Of a stretch of 6,163 nt of DNA, positions 1-6,163 are shown piece by piece. The stretch's first letter is position 1. Each line of letters begins with the position of its first letter. The position numbers were made by a program, and so were the translations under genes. The notes under the pieces were generated by a model, which was not told the DNA's origin, searched no databases, and saw nothing but the letters and a program-made list of their open reading frames with translations. This stretch comes from Pseudomonadota bacterium. Its GTDB lineage: Bacteria; Pseudomonadota; Gammaproteobacteria; Xanthomonadales; Rhodanobacteraceae. Location of the stretch: NCBI GenBank assembly GCA_021783385.1, contig JAJXTX010000001.1, forward strand, positions 13,104-19,266. The letters run 5' to 3'.

Positions 1-14
1 GACAGCAGACTCAT
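1..14 (-). CDS. Start of a further minus-strand gene (only first codons in window)
   Basis: An ATG at 14-12 on the minus strand overlaps the TGA stop of the YihY gene (bases 11-13) in an ATGA arrangement. A strong Shine-Dalgarno, AAGGAG, lies 8 bases upstream. The visible codons read Met-Ser-Leu-Leu and then the window ends, so the product cannot be named. The overlap and good ribosome site imply that it is co-transcribed and translationally coupled with the YihY gene. The call rests only on the start signal; the reading frame cannot be tested further here. Confidence 0.55.
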
Positions 15-1294
15 GCGGAAAACTCCTTGACGTCGGGCTCCGCCGCGATCGCGGCGTCGGGGGGGTAGATCTGGTTGAGCCGTGTGCCGAGCCGGCTCTC
101 CAGTGTCGCCGCCAGCTCGGCCAGCAGTGCCAGCAGCGCCGGCGGCAGCGCAACGCCCAGCGCCGCCGCCGCCTGCACCGGCTGCAGCGGCAACCGGTAG
201 CTGGTATGCCGGTATACGCGCAGCAGGTCGGTGCTGTCCGGATTGCGGCTCAGCAGCCAGCCGCCACTTTCGCTGCGGCGGATCAGGTCGGCCTGCTGCA
301 GGTCGTCGAAATAGCCGGCAATCATGGCACTGCGCAGGCACGGCTCGCACGCGCGCACGGTCGCCGGGTCCACGCACTCGCCGCTGCGCTGGGCCTCGAC
401 GAAGTGCCGCAGCACCACCAGCAGGCCGAGGAACTCGGCCCCTTCGGGCAGCGGCGCGGCCGGTGCGTGGTACTCGAATGCGGATGCCGAGGCCGCGATC
501 GAGGCAGCCAGTATCACGATCACCCAGGACAGGTAGATCCACAGCAGAAAAATCGGGATAGCCGCCAGCGCGCCGTAGATCTGCTGGTAGGTCTGCGCCT
601 GGCGCACGAACAGCGTGAAGCCCCAGCGTGCCAGCTCGAACAGCACCGCGCCGAGCAACGCACCGATCGCCGCATCGCGGCGCGCCACCCTGCAGTTGGG
701 GATCACCGCGTACATCAGCCACAGGGTGAAGAAGGTCACCACAAACGGCAGCGTGCCCAGCAGGCTGCGGGCGATGCTGTGGATGTTGTCGGCCGCACCG
801 TGCAGGAACGGCACCGCTACGACGTACGAGCTGACCGCGATGCCGCCCACCACCAGGATCGGCCCCAGCGTCAGCGCGGCCCAGTACAGCAGCAGACGCG
901 AGACCCAGCCCCGCGGATGCTTCACGCGCCAGATGCGGTTGAGCCGGTCCTCGATGCTGATCATCATCGACACCGCGCTGAACAGCATCACCAGGATGCT
1001 GATGCCGGTAAGTCCCTTGGCGTTGTCGGCAAAGCTCTGGATGGTGAGCTGCACCTTTTCGCCGGCGGCCGGCACGAAGTTGTTGAACACGAAGCTGACC
1101 AGCATGTTGCGCGCATCGGCGAACATCGGGAACACCGAGAACATGGCGAACACCGCCACCGTCAGCGGCACCAGCGACACCAGCGTGGTGTACGACAGCG
1201 CGCCGGCCGTCTCGAAGCACTTGTCGTCCACGAAGCGCTGCCACAGGAAACGCCCCAGGCTCATCGTGCGATCGCGATTGAAACGCCGGGTCAT
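11..1294 (-). CDS. YihY/BrkB (UPF0761) family inner-membrane protein with C-terminal soluble domain
   Basis: This 427-residue protein belongs to the YihY/BrkB family, once mis-called ribonuclease BN; its biochemical role is unsettled. About six hydrophobic segments are seen, near residues 33-57, 96-113, 135-163, 180-198, 207-230 and 242-270. Family-typical stretches include ALSYTTLVSLVPL (32-44) and YGALAAIPIFLLWIYLSW (240-257). Simple members such as E. coli YihY have about 290 residues. Here roughly 130 more follow the last membrane segment, and 285-370 resembles a winged-helix fold (inference). Longer versions of this kind are known in other proteobacteria. ATG at 1294 is chosen because GAGAGGA sits 5 bases upstream; a second Met at residue 11 lacks such a site. 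The gene is divergent from wrbA and overlaps the start of the next minus-strand gene. Confidence 0.9.
   Translation of the reverse strand: MTRRFNRDRTMSLGRFLWQRFVDDKCFETAGALSYTTLVSLVPLTVAVFAMFSVFPMFADARNMLVSFVFNNFVPAAGEKVQLTIQSFADNAKGLTGISILVMLFSAVSMMISIEDRLNRIWRVKHPRGWVSRLLLYWAALTLGPILVVGGIAVSSYVVAVPFLHGAADNIHSIARSLLGTLPFVVTFFTLWLMYAVIPNCRVARRDAAIGALLGAVLFELARWGFTLFVRQAQTYQQIYGALAAIPIFLLWIYLSWVIVILAASIAASASAFEYHAPAAPLPEGAEFLGLLVVLRHFVEAQRSGECVDPATVRACEPCLRSAMIAGYFDDLQQADLIRRSESGGWLLSRNPDSTDLLRVYRHTSYRLPLQPVQAAAALGVALPPALLALLAELAATLESRLGTRLNQIYPPDAAIAAEPDVKEFSA
23..28 (-). promoter_or_regulatory. Shine-Dalgarno of the gene starting at 14
   Basis: The minus strand reads AAGGAG here, followed by 8 bases and then ATG. 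It lies inside the last codons of the YihY gene, so the downstream gene can be started by ribosomes finishing YihY. It is the main reason for believing that a gene starts at 14. Confidence 0.6.
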
Positions 1295-1299
1295 CGGTA

Positions 1300-1306
1300 T
1301 CCTCTC
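1300..1306 (-). promoter_or_regulatory. Shine-Dalgarno of the YihY gene
   Basis: The minus strand reads GAGAGGA, then 5 bases, then the ATG at 1294. It decides the start in favour of 1294 over the in-frame Met ten codons later. Confidence 0.65.
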
Positions 1307-1324
1307 GTCGGCGCCACGCGGTCG

Positions 1325-1353
1325 CCGACATCGTCGGTATCGGTCGGTACACT
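1325..1353 (+). promoter_or_regulatory. Probable sigma-70 promoter for wrbA
   Basis: A -35-like CCGACA (1325-1330) and a -10-like TACACT (1348-1353) are separated by 17 bases; each box matches the consensus at 4 of 6 positions. Transcription would start near 1360, giving a leader of about 40-65 bases before wrbA. The spacer holds two copies of GTCGGTA (1333-1339 and 1343-1349), and CCGAC/GTCGG arms (1325-1329, 1333-1337) overlap the -35 box, so a regulator could bind here (inference). A weaker minus-strand candidate for the YihY gene is TTGAGG (1378-1373) with TAGTGT (1354-1349), spacer 18. It would overlap the wrbA -10 face to face. Confidence 0.45.
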
Positions 1354-1355
1354 AG

Positions 1356-2383
<1,028 letters not shown>

Positions 2384-2416
2384 TTGCCACTCCCAGGCAG
2401 TAGCGGAGCGCACGCC

Positions 2417-4264
2417 TCAAGGCACCCGCCGCCTGTTCAGATGCCGCGAGAGATGCCGTGCCTCGCGCAAACGCGGCGCATGCGCCGCCAGCAGATCGCC
2501 CCGCGTGAGGATGCCGACCACACGCAGCGGATCATCCGCAGCCACCACCACCAGCCGACCGACCTGCGCCTCGACCATATGATCGGCGGCTTCCCGCAGC
2601 GAATGGCTTTCATGCACCACCAGCGGCCGGCGACGGATGAGCGAGCCAACAGGCGCAAGCTCGTCCTGCGTCCCTTCGCGCAGGTCGCGCCGCGTCAGCA
2701 CGCCGAGCAAGCAGCCGTCCGCATCGAGCACAGGGAACCCCTGATGCCTCGCGCCATGCGCCTCGCCGGCCAGCCACACGCGCACGTCCGCGATGCGCTG
2801 GTCGGCCCGCAGGCTCACCACCTCGCGGCTGCAGGCCTCGCGCACGAGGATCTGGTCCAGATAGTCGGCGCTGTATTCGGACGGCACGCGCACGCCGCGA
2901 CGGGCGATCTTCTCGGTCATGATGGTGTGGCGCATCATCAGTCCCGACACCAGGTACGCCGCCGCGCAGGCGCCCAGCAACGGCAGCAGCCCGTGCGGCT
3001 GCTGGGTGGTCTCGAAGGCGAACACCACCGAGGTGAGGAAGGCGCGCGAGGCGCCGGAGAAGATCGCGGCCATGCTGACCAGCGCCGCCAGCCGCGGATC
3101 GATGTGCAGCCACGGCGCCAGCGAGACCGCCAGCAGGCCCAGCGCGCCACCCAGCGCACCGCCGATGGTGAACAGCGGCGCCAGCGTGCCGCCGGAGGTG
3201 CCGCTGCCGAGTGCGACTGACCACGACAGCAACTTGAGCAGGCACAGCGACGCCAGCCCGAGCAGGCCGATCTGTCCGGAGATCACCGCGGTGATGTTGG
3301 CGTAGCCCACGCCCAGCGTCAGCGGCATCACGTAACCGACGCCGCCCACCACGAGGCCGCCCAGCGCCGGCCACCACATCCAGTGCAGGGGCAGCTTCTC
3401 GAACGCGTCCTCGATCGCATAGGTCAGGCGGGTGACGCCCACGCCCACCATACCCACGAGCGCGCCGAGCATCACGTAGGCGGCCAGCGCGGCCGGGCCT
3501 GGCGCAGCAATGGCCGGCATCGGGAACATCGGCCCGCTGCCTTCGAACAGCGCATGCATGCCGGCGCCGGCCACCGCCGCCAGCGCCACCGGGATCAGCG
3601 AGCGGGCGCGGCGCTCGAACAGCAGCAGCTCGATCGCCAGCAGCACCGCCGACACCGGCGCCCCGAACACCGCCGCCATGCCCGCCGCGGCACCGGCTGC
3701 CAGCAGCGTCTTGCGCTCGTCGGCGGTGACGTGCGTAAGCTGGCCGATCAGCGAACCGATGGCGCCGCCGGTGGCAATGATCGGACCCTCTGCTCCGAAC
3801 GGGCCACCGGTGCCGATCGCGATGGCCGACGACAGCGGCTTCAGCCAGGTGATCATCGGCGGGATGCGGCTCTCGTTGAGCAGCACCTGCTCCATCGCCT
3901 CGGGAATGCCGTGCCCGCGGATCGCGCGCGAGCCCCAGCGCGCCATCGCCCCGACCACCAGGCCACCGATCACCGGCACCGCGATCACCCACAGACCCAG
4001 GTGATTACCCGCCGGGCTGACGAAGCGCAGGCTCAGGCGGCCATAGAAGGCCAGATTGGTGAAGAGGCCGATCAGCGCGGTGAGGAGCCTGGCCACCACG
4101 CCGGCGATCACGCCCAGCGCGATGGCCACCGCGGTCACCCACAGCACGCGCCGGTCCAGCGGGCGGAAGTGGCGCGGCAGGTGCGCCGCCGCCAGCGCGG
4201 CGTCGAGCGACGGCGACAGCGGGATGGCCGCACGCGAGTGCGGGCCGGAAACGTTCTTCTGCAT
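2417..4264 (-). CDS. ClC-family anion channel/transporter with C-terminal CBS pair
   Basis: This 615-residue inner-membrane protein has a ClC core (about residues 40-450) followed by two CBS domains (about 479-530 and 539-599). CBS pairs often bind adenine nucleotides and regulate transport. Conserved ClC signatures, numbered from 4264, are GHGIP (117-121), GAEGP (157-161) with the gating glutamate E159, and GSGTSGG (353-359) running into GGTLAP. Compared with E. coli ClcA by eye, the anion-coordinating Ser107 is His118, the proton-pathway Glu203 is Leu213, and Tyr445 is Met449. Chloride is the default substrate, but selectivity and coupling cannot be assumed. ATG at 4264 is chosen because purine-rich GGACAGG lies 6 bases upstream; an in-frame GTG at 4279 would add five residues but lacks a spaced site. 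The gene converges on DUF2069 with a 33-base gap. Confidence 0.93.
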   Translation of the reverse strand: MQKNVSGPHSRAAIPLSPSLDAALAAAHLPRHFRPLDRRVLWVTAVAIALGVIAGVVARLLTALIGLFTNLAFYGRLSLRFVSPAGNHLGLWVIAVPVIGGLVVGAMARWGSRAIRGHGIPEAMEQVLLNESRIPPMITWLKPLSSAIAIGTGGPFGAEGPIIATGGAIGSLIGQLTHVTADERKTLLAAGAAAGMAAVFGAPVSAVLLAIELLLFERRARSLIPVALAAVAGAGMHALFEGSGPMFPMPAIAAPGPAALAAYVMLGALVGMVGVGVTRLTYAIEDAFEKLPLHWMWWPALGGLVVGGVGYVMPLTLGVGYANITAVISGQIGLLGLASLCLLKLLSWSVALGSGTSGGTLAPLFTIGGALGGALGLLAVSLAPWLHIDPRLAALVSMAAIFSGASRAFLTSVVFAFETTQQPHGLLPLLGACAAAYLVSGLMMRHTIMTEKIARRGVRVPSEYSADYLDQILVREACSREVVSLRADQRIADVRVWLAGEAHGARHQGFPVLDADGCLLGVLTRRDLREGTQDELAPVGSLIRRRPLVVHESHSLREAADHMVEAQVGRLVVVAADDPLRVVGILTRGDLLAAHAPRLREARHLSRHLNRRRVP

Positions 4265-4375
4265 GACCTGCCTGTCCACCCTGTGAGGTGGCCGAGGCTA
4301 ACCGGATCGCGGTCCGATAGCTGGCTGGAAAATGAATGGCCCGCCAGCGTCGGCCCGTCATATTGCGGATCGCTG

Positions 4376-5491
4376 TTACCGCGCCACGATCCGCCGCGTT
4401 TTGCCTGGCCGATAGAGATGTTTCAGGCGCTGGTAGACGGTCATCACGGCGATGCCGTAGTCGCGCGCCAGTGCAGGGGTGTGGCTGTGGTAGTAGCCCA
4501 CACCCAGCACCGGGTCGCGGGTCTCGCGCATGCCCTCGCGCAGGATCTGCGCGGCCACCGAGATGTTGGTGCGCGGATCGAGCAGGGCCAGCGGGTCGCG
4601 CACCGCGTCGCGGTGCATCGGGTAATAGACCTGCATGATGCCGACGTCCTGCACGGCCGAACCGAACTGGCTGGCCAGCGCCATCTGCAACTGCACGTGG
4701 TGGCGGTCGCCAAGCACGAGGTGATCGTTGACGCGGAACAGCCACGGCGTCGGCGCCACCTGACCATCCGGATGCAGCGAGCGCGATTCCACCAGCGCGA
4801 TGCTGTACAGCAGCAGCGGATCGACGCCCGCCTGCCGGCCCACCTGCGCCCACAGGCTGCGGGGAGAGGCGATGTCCAGATCGGGCTCGGCGATCGGCAT
4901 CATCAGATCCATCGTGCTGACATCGGCCAGCCGCGCGGTGGGTGCATCCGTAGAAGATGAGGTGTCGGCGGACACGGCCGGCGCGGCCAGCGACTGCGCC
5001 GCGCTGGCGAGCCTTGCCAGCGGCTGCGGTGGCCGCGCAGCGAGGGCTGCATCCGGCGCCTCCGGCAGCGATGGCGAAGGCGCTGCCCGCAGGCCCGGCC
5101 GCAAGGCCATCACGCCGCACGCGACACACAGCAACGTCACCGCGAATGCCCGGCGCCGACCTGACGCAGCCCATGCGGACCAGTGCGACCACGGAACCTG
5201 GCGCAGTACGGCCAGCAGATCCCCCTGCAGATCGCCCGGCCGCGCGCACCAGCCACGCTGCCAAGGCCGCGCCAGCGGTGCCGCGACGGAGCCGTGCCGA
5301 ACGCTCGCCCAGGCGCATGGCGCCGCCATCGCCGACCAGTCGGTCGCCTGCGAATGCGCGGCGACCCGCGCGGATTTCCAGCGCGCAGGCGGCATCAGCT
5401 GCACGCGTCGCACCCGGGCGCGCGCCGCCGCGGCCTGCAGCCGCGCAGCGGTCGCGCGGGCGCTCAGCGCAGTGCGTTCGGCACTCGGCAT
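4376..5491 (-). CDS. Membrane-anchored lytic transglycosylase (SLT domain)
   Basis: SLT enzymes cleave peptidoglycan between N-acetylmuramic acid and N-acetylglucosamine, leaving a 1,6-anhydro end. Counting from ATG 5491 (371 residues), the C-terminal domain (about 210-360) carries IALVES with probable catalytic E235, GIMQ (284-287), DPRTNI (305-310) and VGYYHS (331-336). Before it lie an Ala/Pro-rich linker and one hydrophobic segment near 115-130 (AFAVTLLCVACGVMAL) preceded by GRRR. This suggests a signal anchor with the catalytic domain in the periplasm. The PWLFRVN stretch (249-255) before DVGIMQ resembles VirB1-like and conjugative-element transglycosylases. The start is uncertain. About 85% of third positions from 5491 to 5330 are G/C, supporting coding there, but none of the Met codons at 5491, 5395 or 5329 has a clear ribosome site. 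The frame stays open to 5791, but that part overlaps the divergent dehydrogenase. Confidence 0.8.
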   Translation of the reverse strand: MPSAERTALSARATAARLQAAAARARVRRVQLMPPARWKSARVAAHSQATDWSAMAAPCAWASVRHGSVAAPLARPWQRGWCARPGDLQGDLLAVLRQVPWSHWSAWAASGRRRAFAVTLLCVACGVMALRPGLRAAPSPSLPEAPDAALAARPPQPLARLASAAQSLAAPAVSADTSSSTDAPTARLADVSTMDLMMPIAEPDLDIASPRSLWAQVGRQAGVDPLLLYSIALVESRSLHPDGQVAPTPWLFRVNDHLVLGDRHHVQLQMALASQFGSAVQDVGIMQVYYPMHRDAVRDPLALLDPRTNISVAAQILREGMRETRDPVLGVGYYHSHTPALARDYGIAVMTVYQRLKHLYRPGKTRRIVAR

Positions 5492-5590
5492 GTTGGCGGT
5501 CGGTCGGTCCACACGCACATCTTCGGGGTCAGGCGCACAGGGCACAGGCGCGGCATGATGCCAGCAGCGCCACCCTGCGTGCGCGTGCCG

Positions 5591-5598
5591 CCTATACT
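5591..5598 (+). promoter_or_regulatory. Possible -10 element of the acyl-CoA dehydrogenase promoter
   Basis: TATACT (5593-5598) matches the -10 consensus at 5 of 6 positions and lies 30 bases before the ATG at 5629. No convincing -35 box is seen 16-18 bases upstream, so an activator may be needed or the call may be wrong. The same AT-rich island reads TATAGG on the minus strand (5596-5591) and might also serve the transglycosylase gene, over 90 bases away. The palindrome ATCCGGAT (5611-5618) sits between the -10 and the start and could be an operator half-site; this is speculative. Confidence 0.35.
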
Positions 5599-5628
5599 TG
5601 AGGTTCCGGCATCCGGATCGAACACAGC

Positions 5629-6163
5629 ATGGATTTCCTGCAGGCGTCACCCGAGCTGGTGCATCCGTATCGCAGCGACCGCCTGCTGCGGACGCTGCTT
5701 GATCGCGTGCTGCCGGCCGAACACCGTGCGGCGCTTGACGCCGACCTCGATGCGCTGGGCGACTACGCGCGGATGGCGTGGCGGCGCGCATGCACCACTA
5801 CGCGACGCAAGCCGGTACTGACCCCGTGGGATGCCTGGGGCCGGCGCATCGACCGCATCGAGCTGACCACAGTCTGGCTGGAAGGCCCGCAGCTCACCAC
5901 GCGCCATGCGCTGCTGGCCGCCGGTCATGCCGATGGCGAATACGCGCGGCTGGAGCAGTTCGCCCGCGTCTACCTGTATCACGTGGCCAGCGAGTTCTAC
6001 ACCTGCCCGCTGGCGATGACCGACGGCGCCATCACGGCGCTGAAAGCCTCCGGCAACCGCGCCCTGATCGAGCGCGCGTTGCCGCATTTCCTCAGCCGCG
6101 ACGCGGCCAGCTTCTGGCTCAGTGGCCAGTGGATGACCGAAACCATCGGCGGCTCGGATGTGG
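5629..6163 (+). CDS. AidB-like acyl-CoA dehydrogenase, N-terminal part (runs off window)
   Basis: 178 codons are visible with no stop. Acyl-CoA dehydrogenases are FAD flavoenzymes that oxidise the alpha-beta bond of acyl-CoA; AidB-like members form a separate branch whose substrate is often unknown. The evidence is the flavin-binding signature WMTETIGGSDV at the right edge, preceded by FYTCPLAMTDGA and, further upstream, PVLTPWDAWGRRIDRIEL. That stretch matches the N-terminal region of AidB-type proteins (E. coli AidB has LLRYDAQGRRLDDVRF there). Start ATG at 5629 opens MDFLQASPELVHPYRSDRLL; only a weak CGGA lies upstream. Codons 49-61 (5773-5811) give an unusual Arg/Thr-rich stretch that may reflect paired frameshifts. 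The gene is divergent from the transglycosylase with a gap of about 137 bases. Confidence 0.85.
   Translation, partial: MDFLQASPELVHPYRSDRLLRTLLDRVLPAEHRAALDADLDALGDYARMAWRRACTTTRRKPVLTPWDAWGRRIDRIELTTVWLEGPQLTTRHALLAAGHADGEYARLEQFARVYLYHVASEFYTCPLAMTDGAITALKASGNRALIERALPHFLSRDAASFWLSGQWMTETIGGSDV

Noticed and set aside
2384..2416. Possible bidirectional terminator between DUF2069 and ClC (TGCC-7-GGCA)
   Set aside because: Only a four-base stem, with no following T-run on either strand.
2610..3992. Minus-strand 460-codon frame overlapping the ClC gene
   Set aside because: Arg/Gly/Ala-rich out-of-frame reading of ClC; the ClC and CBS signatures lie in the other frame.
2417..4264. ClC protein as a fluoride-specific CLC-F exporter
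   Set aside because: Loss of the central Ser is shared with CLC-F, but the GHGIP motif and C-terminal CBS pair fit the general CBS-bearing ClC group better, and no fluoride riboswitch is visible upstream.
4276..4291. Hairpin CCACC-6-GGTGG at the ClC 5' end
   Set aside because: A five-base stem in GC-rich DNA is expected by chance; it covers only the less likely GTG start.
4281..4375. Promoter for ClC or terminator for the transglycosylase in the 111-base gap
   Set aside because: No pair of -35/-10 boxes with acceptable spacing and no strong stem followed by a T-run could be found, so neither is called.
3383..4960. Plus-strand open frame of 525 codons antisense to the ClC and transglycosylase genes
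   Set aside because: The product is His/Arg/Gln-rich and spans two real genes and the gap between them. It is a shadow of strong G/C third-position bias.
4005..5318. Minus-strand 437-codon frame overlapping the transglycosylase and the ClC start
   Set aside because: Out-of-frame reading with no domain; the catalytic SLT motifs are in the other frame.
5492..5791. 5' extension of the transglycosylase frame up to an ATG at 5791
   Set aside because: It would overlap the start of the divergent dehydrogenase by about 160 bases, third-position bias drops upstream of 5491, and the extra residues look unlike protein.
5647..6087. Minus-strand 146-codon frame antisense to the dehydrogenase
   Set aside because: A shadow of the acyl-CoA dehydrogenase, which has family motifs throughout.

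Overview
The window is GC-rich DNA with strongly G/C-biased third codon positions and dense, short-spaced genes of ordinary bacterial housekeeping type. The proteins read like those of a gammaproteobacterium of the Xanthomonadales/Lysobacterales group (Rhodanobacter, Dyella or Xanthomonas-like). This placement is inferred from protein style and gene company; no marker gene is present. I see no mobile element, CRISPR array, rRNA, tRNA or riboswitch, and no stretch over 300 bases without a gene.

Layout from left to right. Bases 1-14 (minus) hold the first codons of a further gene, translationally coupled to the gene before it. At 11-1294 (minus) is a YihY/BrkB-family inner-membrane protein with an extra C-terminal soluble domain. 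A divergent promoter region follows (about 1295-1424). Then comes a plus-strand pair: wrbA, an FMN-dependent NAD(P)H:quinone oxidoreductase (1425-2027, alternative start 1398), overlapped by 4 bases by a small four-helix DUF2069 membrane protein (2024-2383). A 33-base convergent gap separates these from a minus-strand ClC-family anion transporter with two CBS domains (2417-4264). Upstream of it, also on the minus strand, is a membrane-anchored lytic transglycosylase (4376-5491, start uncertain). A second divergent region (5492-5628) leads to an AidB-like acyl-CoA dehydrogenase on the plus strand (5629 to the window end, incomplete).

How they fit together: WrbA and DUF2069 form a coupled two-gene operon, and YihY plus its downstream neighbour form another facing away from it. 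The yihY/wrbA/DUF2069 grouping resembles, from memory, an arrangement in Pseudomonas, so it is probably an old neighbourhood rather than a recent insertion. The ClC, transglycosylase and dehydrogenase genes look independently transcribed.

I do not see a convincing new system. The points most worth checking are a perfect 14-bp tandem duplication that doubles the wrbA start codon and creates competing starts, a ClC transporter lacking several textbook ion-coordinating residues, a lytic transglycosylase resembling those of conjugative elements but with no conjugation genes nearby, and a short stretch of the dehydrogenase that looks as if it was read in the wrong frame.
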